A stretch of DNA of 64,000 nt from JBJEDU01 sp051872395 (GCA_051872395.1 JBJEDU010000032.1:1-64000), one strand, 5' to 3'. Numbered from the stretch's first letter, positions 25,924 through 35,854 are shown. Program-made: numbers and translations. Notes: generated by a model from the letters alone, not told the origin.

Positions 25924-27633
25924 ATGAGTAAAATTGATAATTTAAAATTTGAAGACTTTAAAGTTAAAACCCCTTCTTTAAAACGAATTTCTTCTCGTTT
26001 TGAAGCAATATTGACGGAATTAGAAAAATCTACTTCTGCTTCTGAAGCACTTAAGGCAATTAAAAAATGGAATAAATATAGTGATTCCGTTCAAACTGAT
26101 TTTTCGATTATTTATGTTCGCTATTCATTAAACACTACTGATCCTGTAGCAAAGAAAAATCAAAATTTAGTAGATAGTATTTCTCCATATATTTCTAGTT
26201 ATAACAATCGATATATTAAGTTTTTATTAAATTGTCCTTTTAGAAAAGAATTGGAAGATAAATTTGGTTCTTATGTTTTTGAAATGTATGAAGCACAATT
26301 AAAAACTTTTGATGAAAAGATTATTCCTGATTTAGTTACTGAAAACCAATTAGTGAGTAAATACGATGCAATTATTGGCTCTGCAGAAATTGAGTTTAGA
26401 GGAGAAAAACTCAACATCAGCCAATTAGGAAAATATTCCACTAGCGAGGATAGGGCTACTCGAAGAGAAGCTTCATTATTGCTTGATAATTGGTTTTTTG
26501 AACATGAACAAGAAATTGGTGACATTTATTCTCAATTAGTTACTCTTCGTGATAAAATCGCTCACGAATTAGGATTTGAATCATTCGTAGAACTTGGTTA
26601 TCTCCGTTTAGGAAGATTAGATTATAATCACGAAGATGCAAAAAAATATCGTGATCAAATAACTAAAGAAGTTGTTCCTTTGTCTACAAAATTGTTCAAA
26701 GAACAAATGAAGTCATTAGGTATTAGAAATCCTCAATATTATGACTATAATTTATCTTTTAAAACTGGAAATCCAAAACCAGTTGGTGATGAAGCAGTCT
26801 TGGTAAAGAAAGCTGAAGAAATGTATAAAGAAATGTCAAAAGAAACTGGTGACTTCTTCTTATTTATGGAAGAACATCACTTGATGGATCTTTCTAGTCG
26901 CAGTGGTAAAGTAGGTGGAGGATATTGTACTTATTTCCCTGATTATAAAGCCCCATTCATTTTCTCTAATTTCAATGGTACAGAAGGGGATGTGAATGTT
27001 TTGACTCATGAATTTGGTCATGCTTTCCAAGCATATTTATCAAGTAATATTAGAGTCCCTGAATATCGTTCTCCAACTTTAGAAGCATGCGAAATTCATT
27101 CAATGTCTATGGAATTCTTTGCTTGGCCATATGCAGATAATTTCTTCGATAATGGTGACAAATATCGTTATTCACATTTAAAGGACGCTATTACATTTTT
27201 ACCTTATGGTATTTCCATTGATGAATTCCAACATTGGGTATATGAATATCCAACTGCCACACATATGGAAAGATGCCAAAAATGGAAAGAAATTGAATCT
27301 AAAAATTTACCAAATCGTAAATTTGATGAATGCAAATCTTATTCTCACGGTTCTTGGTGGATAAAACAATCTCATATATTCGGTAGCCCATTTTATTATA
27401 TTGATTACACTCTTGCGCAAGTTGTTGCCTTCCAATTTTTCATTGAAAGTCGCAAAAACAAAGAACGCGCTTGGAAGAAATATGTCAAATTATGTAAATT
27501 TGGTGGAAAAGCACCTTTTGTTACTTTACTAAAACAAAATAATTTAAGAAATCCTTTCTTGGATGGTAATGTTAAAAAGGCTATTGCTCCATTAAAGAAA
27601 ATATTAAAAGAATTTGATATTTCTAATTTCTAA
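25924..27633 (+). CDS. pepF: Oligoendopeptidase, M3 family (PepF-like)
   Basis: 569 residues; zinc metallopeptidase that trims cytosolic oligopeptides. The HExxH zinc site HEFGH is at 362-366 with the third ligand Glu in TLEACEIHSMSMEF. The N-terminal helical domain with LGRLDYNHEDAKKYRDQI is typical of M3 proteins. AAAGGA lies 9 nt before the ATG, and the gene follows gpmI by 23 nt, so co-transcription is likely. Confidence 0.93.
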   Translation: MSKIDNLKFEDFKVKTPSLKRISSRFEAILTELEKSTSASEALKAIKKWNKYSDSVQTDFSIIYVRYSLNTTDPVAKKNQNLVDSISPYISSYNNRYIKFLLNCPFRKELEDKFGSYVFEMYEAQLKTFDEKIIPDLVTENQLVSKYDAIIGSAEIEFRGEKLNISQLGKYSTSEDRATRREASLLLDNWFFEHEQEIGDIYSQLVTLRDKIAHELGFESFVELGYLRLGRLDYNHEDAKKYRDQITKEVVPLSTKLFKEQMKSLGIRNPQYYDYNLSFKTGNPKPVGDEAVLVKKAEEMYKEMSKETGDFFLFMEEHHLMDLSSRSGKVGGGYCTYFPDYKAPFIFSNFNGTEGDVNVLTHEFGHAFQAYLSSNIRVPEYRSPTLEACEIHSMSMEFFAWPYADNFFDNGDKYRYSHLKDAITFLPYGISIDEFQHWVYEYPTATHMERCQKWKEIESKNLPNRKFDECKSYSHGSWWIKQSHIFGSPFYYIDYTLAQVVAFQFFIESRKNKERAWKKYVKLCKFGGKAPFVTLLKQNNLRNPFLDGNVKKAIAPLKKILKEFDISNF

Positions 27634-27642
27634 TAAGCATAA

Positions 27643-27696
27643 TAAAAAGTCCTTAAATTTTAATCTAACAATTAATTAAAACAAGGACTTTTTTAT
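27643..27696. terminator. Bidirectional terminator between pepF and the minus-strand membrane-protein pair
   Basis: AAAAAGTCCTT pairs with AAGGACTTTTT over a loop of about 30 nt; both outer edges are T-rich on their own strand, and the genes on either side converge here. Confidence 0.8.
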
Positions 27697-27697
27697 T

Positions 27698-28159
27698 TTA
27701 TAAATCTTTTCTTAACGCTAAAACATTAAGAACACTAGCGACGATAGAAAACGCTAAAGTTAAATATGGTCCAGGTAAAGTGGTTAATTTAGAAAATGAA
27801 TCGATCATTCCGTTAGTGAGAGAGAACCATAATTGAGTTAACATGACAATGACTGCACCAACGATAGTTAAGCACACTGCGCTGATGAGAACAATCTTTT
27901 CAACTTTAATTGATATTTCAACAGGCGGCAAAGCAATGATGAACACTTCTATTAAAGCGACAACAATTAACATATAGCCAACAAAAGTAGGCCATGAACC
28001 ATTGATAAATCCATCCGCGGAATTGAAAAATATTTGACTAGCGTTATAAATTTTTCCATTCATCATACTAAGAGATGGAATAAACATCATCAAAATCGCC
28101 AAGGCACTAAATAGTAAACCAATCCACATTAATCCAACACTTGATATACTTTTTTTCAT
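27698..28159 (-). CDS. Four-helix membrane protein, unknown
   Basis: 153 residues with four hydrophobic helices (about 8-28, 58-80, 87-112, 128-149) and an external loop after helix 1. No family recognised. It starts 12 nt after the upstream gene, which has the same length and topology, so the pair may be paralogous subunits. Confidence 0.65.
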   Translation of the reverse strand: MKKSISSVGLMWIGLLFSALAILMMFIPSLSMMNGKIYNASQIFFNSADGFINGSWPTFVGYMLIVVALIEVFIIALPPVEISIKVEKIVLISAVCLTIVGAVIVMLTQLWFSLTNGMIDSFSKLTTLPGPYLTLAFSIVASVLNVLALRKDL

Positions 28160-28171
28160 ACAACAGACTCC

Positions 28172-28669
28172 TTATTTCTTAAAATTTTCTAGATATAGAA
28201 CAGTTCCAGAAGTAGCCATCATCAAAAACGTTACGATAATAGCTATGATTGGTGTCGTTGATAATTTAAAATTTGTTTTAGTAATGGAAGATAACGCATC
28301 AACATAACCCGATTCAAACGATGCAGGAATAACAAATAATAATACGACACTGACAAGTAATAAAACTAAAGAAGAAACAGTGATAATCATTGATATTCTT
28401 TTATCCATTTTCTTAATGAATATTGGTAATGCCATTAATATTCCAACGATAAGTATGATTACATAAGCGAAAAATCCTGTAATGTTTGGTTTTATAGTAT
28501 TTGATGAGTTGCCTTCAAAAAATACTTCAGCAAAAGTGTAAGTATATTGTTCGCTAATTGATAATTGTTCATTTGTAATAGTGAGAATTACTTGATTACC
28601 AAACAACATGCAAAAACCTAAAACCGCTAAAACAACTGTTACCAATCTTATGATTTTATTTAGTTTCAT
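28172..28669 (-). CDS. Four-helix membrane protein, unknown (partner of the previous)
   Basis: 165 residues with helices at about 7-32, 65-85, 92-115 and 140-160, and an external loop containing FAEVFFEGNSSN in the place where the neighbour has ASQIFFNSADGF. That shared position and motif style suggest divergent duplication. It has a GGAGGTAAAGTAA ribosome site and leads the pair. Confidence 0.65.
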   Translation of the reverse strand: MKLNKIIRLVTVVLAVLGFCMLFGNQVILTITNEQLSISEQYTYTFAEVFFEGNSSNTIKPNITGFFAYVIILIVGILMALPIFIKKMDKRISMIITVSSLVLLLVSVVLLFVIPASFESGYVDALSSITKTNFKLSTTPIIAIIVTFLMMATSGTVLYLENFKK

Positions 28670-28760
28670 TTACTTTACCTCCTTGTTTATTATTATAAAT
28701 ATTAATATTTATTTCTCAAATAATATTTTGTTGTTATATTTATTGATTTCATCTTTTCCT

Positions 28761-29201
28761 TTAGGAATGGGTGAATTTCATTAAATAACGGGAATTCTTT
28801 ATATTTTTAATTATTTTAAATCCATGCTTTTCATATAAAGAAATTGCTTTTTTATTATTAATAAATACAAATAAATAAATTGGTTCTTTTGTGGATGACA
28901 AACAATTTGAAATTATTTTTGAACCAATTCCTTTATTTCTAAATTGTTCAAATACATATAAATCTTCAATTTCGTATTTTCCTTCTTCATTTCTTGAAAA
29001 ATGAAAATAACCAACTTTTATGTTATCGATATAAATTGTGTTATATTCATCAATTTTATCTATTATTTTTTTATGAACAAAATCTAAAACTTTTTCATAA
29101 TTAATAGCGCTTATATTCTCATATTCATCAATTAATTGCTTAGAATATTTAAAAATTATCTCAATATCTTCCTTTTTAGATTTTTGATATGTTAATTCCA
29201 T
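28761..29201 (-). CDS. GNAT-family N-acetyltransferase
   Basis: 146 residues with the acetyl-CoA-binding motif A (FEQFRNKGIGSKII) and motif B (NNKKAISLYEKHGFK). The acceptor is unknown. It sits directly after the terminator of tRNA-Leu(GAG). Confidence 0.82.
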   Translation of the reverse strand: MELTYQKSKKEDIEIIFKYSKQLIDEYENISAINYEKVLDFVHKKIIDKIDEYNTIYIDNIKVGYFHFSRNEEGKYEIEDLYVFEQFRNKGIGSKIISNCLSSTKEPIYLFVFINNKKAISLYEKHGFKIIKNIKNSRYLMKFTHS

Positions 29202-29254
29202 TTTAATCCTCTTTTATTAATTATCTATTATATTTTAAATAAGTGATTTAAAAT

Positions 29255-29277
29255 AAAAAACCTAGATACAATCTAGG
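29255..29277 (-). terminator. Terminator of tRNA-Leu(GAG)
   Basis: CCTAGAT/ATCTAGG stem with a short loop and a T run on the minus strand; nearly the same sequence as the hairpin at 20.2 kb. Confidence 0.82.
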
Positions 29278-29289
29278 AAATTTTTATAT

Positions 29290-29373
29290 TGGTGCGCGAG
29301 ATGAGACTTGAACTCACACGATGTTAGTCATACGCCCCTCAAACGTACGCGTCTACCATTCCGCCACTCGCGC
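29290..29373 (-). tRNA. tRNA-Leu (anticodon GAG)
   Basis: 84-nt class II tRNA, acceptor GCGCGAG/CTCGCGC, anticodon stem TACGT/GCGTA with loop TTGAGGG, encoded CCA. Single-gene transcript. Confidence 0.92.
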
Positions 29374-29387
29374 AACAGCGCTTATTT

Positions 29388-29416
29388 ATTATCTTTTATT
29401 TCGCTAGAAATATCAA
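29388..29416 (-). promoter_or_regulatory. Promoter of tRNA-Leu(GAG)
   Basis: TTGATA, 17 nt, GATAAT on the minus strand, 15 nt before the tRNA. Confidence 0.65.
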
Positions 29417-29418
29417 GA

Positions 29419-31407
29419 TTAAATATAGTTAAAGTTTATAAATAAATGAAATAATAGTGAAGATATGCAATATATAGAAATTATTGTTACAAAAATATTT
29501 GTTATAGTTTTATTAAATTTATTTTTCTGATTTGATAGATATTGAATTATAAACCCAACTAAAAGAGCAAAAGTAAAATATAAAATTCCTAAATATCTAA
29601 AGTCCATCGTACAAGCATATGGCATTTGAATATTAAACAAAAGAAACGAAACGATGAACGTAAATGTTGGTGCGATAGCGAATACAATATTTAAATAATT
29701 TTTATTATTAAACACTTTCTTTTTAATTATCAAAATTAAAGATGCAATTGTTAAAGAAATAAATACAAAGAATAAAATGTACCCAATAACATCTTTTTTA
29801 AATAAGAAGACGATTGATAAATATAAAGAAACAATCAATGTAAAGACATATAGAGTATTAAATTTTTTCTCTTTTGTCATTTTAATCACTATATAAATAG
29901 TGACTAATATCAAAGATACAAAAAGTAAAGTATTCGCAACATATAAAATGACGCTAGTGTATAAGTTAGTATATGAAAATTCTCCAAAGATGGAAGATTT
30001 TAGCATTGATACATAAATATTATAGTCTTGTGGGTAAGCGGTATTTGATGCCCATAATTGCATAAATATATTGGAAAAATATTGAGAAAAAGGAAAGATA
30101 ACAAATCTTTGAAAATAATTTTTTGTTGGGTCCACTAATAAGTTGTGATTAAGATTATCCCAGACATAATTAAATGGCTGATTATAATTTAAATAATTAT
30201 AAATAGGCCAATACATTCCGATAGGGAAAACGATTATCGCAAATGTTATAAATAATCCAAAAGCATATAATGTTTTTTTACTTTTAATTAATTTGATAAA
30301 TATATAGACAAATTCAAAGAAAATAGGAATAGCGATCATCGCTCCACTAACTTTTGAAGCCATGCCTAACCCAATTGAAAACGCTAATAAAATTATTGTT
30401 TTAAAGTTTTGTTTATAGAAAAATTTTATAGCAAGATAAACTGAAGCGTGAATAAAAAACCATAGAAGTGGATCGTTATTACTCATTGCGCTCACTCTAA
30501 TTAAAAATGGTGAACAAACAAATAATAATAAAGAAATAGAAATGGCTTTTTCACTCTTTAGAAATAAGCGTAGTGTTTTATAAGTAAAATATAATTCTAA
30601 TATTGATAAAGTCGTCGTTAAAATTCTTATTGATTCATATAAAACAAATGTATCTTTTGTGTTTAAAACAAAAGACATAAAATGCATAAAATAAGCATAC
30701 GTATAATGAGCAAATTTAGGATGATAAAATTGATAAGAAGCTTTTAATGATGGTAGTTGATTAGCGTCTAAAAGTAAATCAGGAATCTTGTTGTAATAAT
30801 AGATGTGCATCGTTATAGAATAATGTCCGTTGTAGTTTAAACTCCACACATCGTATTGTCGGGTAAAAATGTTATCGGTAATATTCATATAAAATAAACG
30901 AATTATTATACCGATAAAGGCAATTAAGATAATTGTTCTTTTAAATGATAATTTCTTTTTGAAATGTAAATAAAATAAAGCAAATAAAATTAAAGAAATC
31001 AAAATGAAAGAAGTAATAAAAACATCTAAGTGATTGATGCTATTAACAAAATTTCTTCCAGCTGTTTGAAGCGCTTGTTTATCGGCTTTTAGTATATTAG
31101 GCTGATATAGATTTAAATTGAGGCTTCCTTTAGTTAAAGAAAATATTGCATAACTAATAAATGTTAAAATGAAGACTAAAATAAAAGCATATAAAAACGA
31201 TAATTTACTTCGATATAATCGTAAAATTATATTTTTTAAATTCGTTAATGCATCATCTTTAGTTTCTTTAAAATATTGTATTGGATGCGTTGACAATTTT
31301 AAAAAAGAATACGTAACTTTTCTTTTTGCTAACAATGAATAGATAATTAAAACAAAAAACAATAATAAAAAAGATATAGCGATTATGAAAGGAATATTAT
31401 TTATCAT
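29419..31407 (-). CDS. GT-C fold membrane glycosyltransferase (PMT/GT39-like)
   Basis: 662 residues with about a dozen or more membrane helices. The large early external loop contains YHPKFAHYTYAYFMHF, corresponding to the HPPLxH-type signature of lipid-linked-sugar glycosyltransferases, and NNDPLLWFFIHASVYLAIKFFY follows. It would move a sugar from a polyprenyl-phosphate donor to an external acceptor. Its start overlaps the flavoprotein gene by 11 bp. The specific sugar is unknown. Confidence 0.72.
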   Translation of the reverse strand: MINNIPFIIAISFLLLFFVLIIYSLLAKRKVTYSFLKLSTHPIQYFKETKDDALTNLKNIILRLYRSKLSFLYAFILVFILTFISYAIFSLTKGSLNLNLYQPNILKADKQALQTAGRNFVNSINHLDVFITSFILISLILFALFYLHFKKKLSFKRTIILIAFIGIIIRLFYMNITDNIFTRQYDVWSLNYNGHYSITMHIYYYNKIPDLLLDANQLPSLKASYQFYHPKFAHYTYAYFMHFMSFVLNTKDTFVLYESIRILTTTLSILELYFTYKTLRLFLKSEKAISISLLLFVCSPFLIRVSAMSNNDPLLWFFIHASVYLAIKFFYKQNFKTIILLAFSIGLGMASKVSGAMIAIPIFFEFVYIFIKLIKSKKTLYAFGLFITFAIIVFPIGMYWPIYNYLNYNQPFNYVWDNLNHNLLVDPTKNYFQRFVIFPFSQYFSNIFMQLWASNTAYPQDYNIYVSMLKSSIFGEFSYTNLYTSVILYVANTLLFVSLILVTIYIVIKMTKEKKFNTLYVFTLIVSLYLSIVFLFKKDVIGYILFFVFISLTIASLILIIKKKVFNNKNYLNIVFAIAPTFTFIVSFLLFNIQMPYACTMDFRYLGILYFTFALLVGFIIQYLSNQKNKFNKTITNIFVTIISIYCISSLLFHLFINFNYI

Positions 31408-32947
31408 CTTTTTTACTCTCGTGATATTCTTTTTCTGTATTTACTTTCCAGATGATAGATTTATCTAAATTATTTTTAATACAATTGACCGCTTCAATAC
31501 TGGTCAATATTGAATGATCCATATTATTATAACGATGTTGTCCGTTTCTACCTATACAATATAGGTTAGAAATTTTATTGAGTTTTTCTTTTAAAACTTC
31601 AATTTCATTATATGTATCAAAATATCCAGGATATGCTTTTTTAATTCTTAATACACAGCTATCTTTAACATCATCTTTACTTTTAATAAATTTAATTTTT
31701 AAAAGTTCATCGATCGCTGAAGAGATGAAATCATCATCATTTGAGTTCCACATTTCATCATTTTCATTTACAAAATATTCTAATCCAATCCAAATGGAAT
31801 TTTGATAATCTTGAACCATGTATGGAGACCAGTTATTAAATATTTGAATTCTTCCAAGTTTGACTTCCTCTTCTTGTACATAAATCCAAGTATCAGGAAT
31901 GATATTATTAACTGTCTTAATTTTTGTTTTATTAGTAACTGCTAAAGAGTCAAGCAATAATCCAACAGTCATAAAATCTCGATATGATAATCCAGTAGCG
32001 ATGCGATATTCTTCTTTTCCTAAATCTTTTTCACCGATGGAAATCGCTAAATCTTTTAAACTCATCGATGAAAAATAATAATCGCCAACATATTCTTGAT
32101 TGTCCTTTGTGATGACTTTTTTTATTTCATCATTTTCCAAAATAACTTTATTAATTTCTTGATTAAAATGAATCTCTCCTCCTAATTCAACAATTTTTTC
32201 TGCCATTAATTCATATAATTGACCTGGTCCTTTTTTCGGATAATAAAATTGTTCAATTAAAGAAGTTTCAACTTTTTTATTCCCTTTTTTAAATGGTTTA
32301 GTTATCGCATTAGTAATGGTTTTTAATAAAGAAAGACCTTTGACTCTTTGCGCTCCCCAACCTGCATCAATTTCTTTTGGGCTTCTTCCCCATACTTTTT
32401 CTGTATATTTTTCAAAAAACATTTGATAAAGTGGTTTACCAAAACGATTAATATAGAAATTTTCTAAATTAGTTTCTTTTCTTTTGTGGATGAGACTACC
32501 GACGTAGCCAAATCCTGCTTTCATGGTTCTTTTAAAACCCATATTTTTAAAAGTTTCAAATTTCAAAGAAATAGGATAAGAGAAAAATTTATGAAGGTAT
32601 AAAATTCTCGATACTCTATTTCTTATGAGCATGACATCATCATCTTTTTCAGGATCTTTTCCATTATTGGAAAGTGGAATATCCCTATTAAGTTCGATAT
32701 CATCTTTACTTTTTTGTGATTGAAGAGGCATTATTTCAAGCCATAAATTCATGACTTCTTCATTTTTAGTAAAAAAGCGATGACCACCAATATCCATTCG
32801 ATTGCCATGATGGTTATAGGTTTTACTAATTCCACCTATCTCATTACTGGCTTCTAAAACGATTGGTTTAATATCTGTAGTTTTTAATAATTGGTACGCT
32901 GCACTTAATCCAGCAGGACCTGCTCCGATAATAATGGCTCTTTTCAT
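31397..32947 (-). CDS. NAD(P)/FAD-dependent oxidoreductase, flavin amine oxidase / UDP-galactopyranose mutase-like
   Basis: 516 residues. The N-terminal dinucleotide-binding motif IIGAGPAGLSAAYQLL (6-21) and the second Glu (VLEAS) are followed by GGHRFFTKNEEV, the family mark of proteins next to surface-sugar genes. It ends with GRNGQHRYNNMDHSILTS, the FAD-closing segment. Likely role: modification of a lipid-linked or nucleotide sugar. It lies between GtrA and the GT-C gene. The exact reaction cannot be read from the sequence. Confidence 0.78.
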   Translation of the reverse strand: MKRAIIIGAGPAGLSAAYQLLKTTDIKPIVLEASNEIGGISKTYNHHGNRMDIGGHRFFTKNEEVMNLWLEIMPLQSQKSKDDIELNRDIPLSNNGKDPEKDDDVMLIRNRVSRILYLHKFFSYPISLKFETFKNMGFKRTMKAGFGYVGSLIHKRKETNLENFYINRFGKPLYQMFFEKYTEKVWGRSPKEIDAGWGAQRVKGLSLLKTITNAITKPFKKGNKKVETSLIEQFYYPKKGPGQLYELMAEKIVELGGEIHFNQEINKVILENDEIKKVITKDNQEYVGDYYFSSMSLKDLAISIGEKDLGKEEYRIATGLSYRDFMTVGLLLDSLAVTNKTKIKTVNNIIPDTWIYVQEEEVKLGRIQIFNNWSPYMVQDYQNSIWIGLEYFVNENDEMWNSNDDDFISSAIDELLKIKFIKSKDDVKDSCVLRIKKAYPGYFDTYNEIEVLKEKLNKISNLYCIGRNGQHRYNNMDHSILTSIEAVNCIKNNLDKSIIWKVNTEKEYHESKKDDK

Positions 32948-32952
32948 TAAAT

Positions 32953-33459
32953 TTAATCCTTATATAAAATATATTTTCTTGTAAAATAGTTCCAAATTAG
33001 ACCAACGATAGTTTTTAAACAAAAACATATGAAATAGGTCCAAAATGTTATGTCAGTAAAAAATGAAAAATTAAATATATCAGTCAAACTTGATTTTGAT
33101 ATATCAATATTAAAGCATTTTAAAACAATGACTTGACTTAAAGACATTGTCAGTACTGATAAAACTAAGCCAATAAAAGAAAAAACAACGAATAGCACAA
33201 TAAATTTTGCACTTTTTTTCTCTTTTTTGACCTCACCTTTTTTAAATACATAATAGGTCGATAAAATGTAATTTAAAATGACACCACCAATAAAACCAAC
33301 AGCGGTCGATAAGATAATTGCTACTATATCGTTGATATTTGTGGTAAAAACTAAAACAAGTTTACAAAGTAAAAAATCAACTAGAGCACATAGAACCCCA
33401 GTTAATATAAATCTCACTAATTGTTTTAAAGAAGAATTATCCTTTGCATTTAAAGACAT
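32953..33459 (-). CDS. GtrA-family membrane protein
   Basis: 168 residues, four membrane helices, with the GtrA pattern at the start (LKQLVRFILTGVLCALVDF) and FIGGVILNYILSTYYVF in helix 2. GtrA proteins are thought to help move polyprenyl-phosphate-linked sugars across the membrane. It starts the three-gene glycosylation set; no GT2 dolichol-phosphate-type synthase lies beside it. Confidence 0.87.
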   Translation of the reverse strand: MSLNAKDNSSLKQLVRFILTGVLCALVDFLLCKLVLVFTTNINDIVAIILSTAVGFIGGVILNYILSTYYVFKKGEVKKEKKSAKFIVLFVVFSFIGLVLSVLTMSLSQVIVLKCFNIDISKSSLTDIFNFSFFTDITFWTYFICFCLKTIVGLIWNYFTRKYILYKD

Positions 33460-33467
33460 ATATTAAA

Positions 33468-34892
33468 TTATAATCCTAGTAGTGGAGCGAATACTAGTGT
33501 CCACAAAGTGAAATAACTAAGCAAAGCAATTATATCAACCACAGTAGTGGTAAGTGGTCCACACATAACTGCCGGATCTCTTTTTAAAGCTTTTGCTAAA
33601 AATGGTAGACTACATCCAACCATTCTTGAGGCAATCATCGTAATAAATAAGGTTAACGCTACTAAGGTAGCGATGATGATTCTTAATAACCAAATATTTG
33701 AAATGGCAGTATGGTTTTCAAAAGAAACAATTCCTACGGACATTTCAATCATAATCCATACGAAAGAAACTGTGGAAATTATTAAAGCAATAACAGACGC
33801 TACTCTAAATTCTTTCCAAAATACTTTTTTCACATCACCTTTTTTAAATTCATTTAAGGCGATTGAACGAATAATGATTGTCGTTGTTTGTCCTCCAGAA
33901 TTTCCGCCAGCGTCCATAATTAGAGGAGTAAAAACACTAAGAAGGGCGAATTTAGCAATTTCAGCTTGGAAAGATGAAAGAATCAAAGTTGAAAATACTT
34001 GAAGAACCATCAATAAAATAATCCAAGGCGCACATTTTTTAACCAATTTTAAAATTGGTGTATCTAAATATGCATCATCCATTGGGCCAGTTTGATGCAT
34101 TAAGGCGATATCTTCAGTTGCTTCTTCAACGATAATGTCGACGACGTCATCGATGGTGATAATACCACATATTTTGTTTTCACTATTGACGACCGCCATC
34201 GCGTTAAGGTCATATCTTTTAAATAGTTCGGCAACTTTTTCTTGGTCATCATTAACGGTTGCAGTTACAAAAGAAACATCCATAATATCGGATAATTTTT
34301 CTTCTTCATTAGCGAACAACAAATCATCGAGGTTAACAGTACCAACAAGAGTTCTTTTAGAATCTCTAACAAAGATGGTGTAAATAGTTTCGGCTTCTCG
34401 ACCATTTTTTCTTAATGTGGCAATTGCGTCTTTGACAGATGTAGTTTCAAGCATTGAAACATATTCTGTAGTCATGACACTTCCAGCAGTATTTTCTTTA
34501 TAATTTAATAAAACATTTATATCTCTTCTTAAATCACTTGGGGCTACTTTTAACACCCTCGCCACTAAATTAGCAGGCATTTCTTCGATGGTATCAACGA
34601 TATCGTCGGCGAATGAGTTTTCTAAAAGTGTCACTAATTGTTTATCAGTAAAGGAATTAATAATTAATTCTTGTTGCTCAGTAGTAAGTTCAGCGAACAG
34701 TTCAGCGCTATATTCGCTTGGAATAACACGAAAAATATATATTAAAGAAGTAACATCTTCCACATCACACAAAGCTTCTGCAATATCGATTGTGGGAACA
34801 GATGTAAAAATTTCTTTTAACGATTTGGAGTTCTTTTCTTTTAAATCGTTTTCTAGATTTTCTTTAAATATTTCAAATTCTTCTCTTTCCAT
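33468..34892 (-). CDS. mgtE: Magnesium transporter MgtE
   Basis: 474 residues: N-terminal helical superfamily domain, two CBS domains (about 140-260; TTEYVSMLETTSVKDAI, CGIITIDDVVDIIVEEATEDI), and five membrane helices with the pore signature MDAGGNSGGQTTT. MgtE is the main Mg2+ channel of many bacteria, gated by Mg2+ on the CBS domains. It is 8 nt from gtrA. No M-box riboswitch is visible upstream. Confidence 0.95.
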   Translation of the reverse strand: MEREEFEIFKENLENDLKEKNSKSLKEIFTSVPTIDIAEALCDVEDVTSLIYIFRVIPSEYSAELFAELTTEQQELIINSFTDKQLVTLLENSFADDIVDTIEEMPANLVARVLKVAPSDLRRDINVLLNYKENTAGSVMTTEYVSMLETTSVKDAIATLRKNGREAETIYTIFVRDSKRTLVGTVNLDDLLFANEEEKLSDIMDVSFVTATVNDDQEKVAELFKRYDLNAMAVVNSENKICGIITIDDVVDIIVEEATEDIALMHQTGPMDDAYLDTPILKLVKKCAPWIILLMVLQVFSTLILSSFQAEIAKFALLSVFTPLIMDAGGNSGGQTTTIIIRSIALNEFKKGDVKKVFWKEFRVASVIALIISTVSFVWIMIEMSVGIVSFENHTAISNIWLLRIIIATLVALTLFITMIASRMVGCSLPFLAKALKRDPAVMCGPLTTTVVDIIALLSYFTLWTLVFAPLLGL

Positions 34893-34997
34893 AAGTTTTA
34901 TTTTATAAAAAAACTTTAAAAATAAAAATGTTTTTTGAATGTAATATGAAAAAATATTGTGTTAGAATATCAATCGTCGAAAGAAGGTAAAAAAATT

Positions 34998-35570
34998 ATG
35001 AAAGAAATTCTTGTCGAAACAAGTGCACGACATATTCACTTGAACGAAGAACAATTTAAAATTTTATGTGGTGAAGATGCGAAATTAGAAGTGCGTGCTC
35101 CACTTAGCCAACCTGGTCAATTCGTTTCAACAACAAGATTAGATATTGTTGGACCAAAAAGAAAAATTGAAAATGTTTCCATTCTTGGACCTTTTAGAAA
35201 AGAAGCCCAAGTCGAAGTTTCTGCGACTGATGCGAGAACTTTAGGTGTTACTCCTGTCATTAGAGAAAGTGGTGATATTAAAGGTAGCGCTCCTATCACT
35301 TTAGTGGGTCCATGTGGAAGTTTAGAACTTAAAGAAGGATGTATCGTTGCTAAACGTCATATCCACATGACACCAAAAGACGCTGAAGAATTTGGTGTTA
35401 CTAATGGACAAATCGTAAGTTTAAAATTAAATACTCCTGATCGTTCCTTGATTTTTGGTGATGTTGTGGTTAGAGTCAAAGACTCTTTCTCTTTAGCGTG
35501 CCATATTGATACTGATGAATCAAATGCAGCGAATTGTGGTAAAAATGTTACTGCAACATTAATTAAATAA
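34998..35570 (+). CDS. pduL: Phosphate propanoyltransferase/acetyltransferase PduL
   Basis: 190 residues; transfers acyl groups between CoA and phosphate, here probably for acetyl-phosphate and ATP yield. Both PduL zinc-site repeats are visible: SARHIHL near residue 8 and AKRHIHM near 124. ATG at 34998 with AAGAAGG upstream is preferred over an in-frame GTG 13 codons earlier. No microcompartment shell genes are nearby and no encapsulation peptide is evident, so it is the cytosolic form. Confidence 0.93.
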   Translation: MKEILVETSARHIHLNEEQFKILCGEDAKLEVRAPLSQPGQFVSTTRLDIVGPKRKIENVSILGPFRKEAQVEVSATDARTLGVTPVIRESGDIKGSAPITLVGPCGSLELKEGCIVAKRHIHMTPKDAEEFGVTNGQIVSLKLNTPDRSLIFGDVVVRVKDSFSLACHIDTDESNAANCGKNVTATLIK

Positions 35571-35572
35571 TT

Positions 35573-35854
35573 ATGAAAGAAATAACTTTATATCCACAAT
35601 TTGTGTGTTCAAGACAAATTGATATTGTTGTTGATGATGATAATGTCATTCAATCAATGAAGTTTTTACGAGGCTGTTCTGGAAATCTTCAAGGAATCTC
35701 TCGTCTTTGTATCGGACATAAATTAGAAGAAGTTTCTTCTATTTTAGAAGGCATCAGATGTCCGGGTAGTCGAACTGGTGAAACTAGTTGTCCGGATCAA
35801 TTAGCAAAAAGAATCAATGAATATTTAAAAACTAATATTGATACAAAAAATTAA
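35573..35854 (+). CDS. TSCPD-domain protein (TIGR03905-like)
   Basis: 93 residues with IRCPGSRTGETSCPDQLAKR near the end; the domain resembles the C-terminal extension of class II ribonucleotide reductases. In Gram-positives it often occurs alone as a small protein of unknown role. It starts 2 nt after pduL and is co-transcribed. Confidence 0.85.
   Translation: MKEITLYPQFVCSRQIDIVVDDDNVIQSMKFLRGCSGNLQGISRLCIGHKLEEVSSILEGIRCPGSRTGETSCPDQLAKRINEYLKTNIDTKN

Noticed and set aside
33547..34908. Plus-strand open frames opposite mgtE
   Set aside because: They are shadows of a well-conserved minus-strand gene and show no protein features of their own.
34893..34997. M-box (Mg2+) riboswitch for mgtE
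   Set aside because: The short region upstream of mgtE lacks room and motifs for an M-box aptamer.
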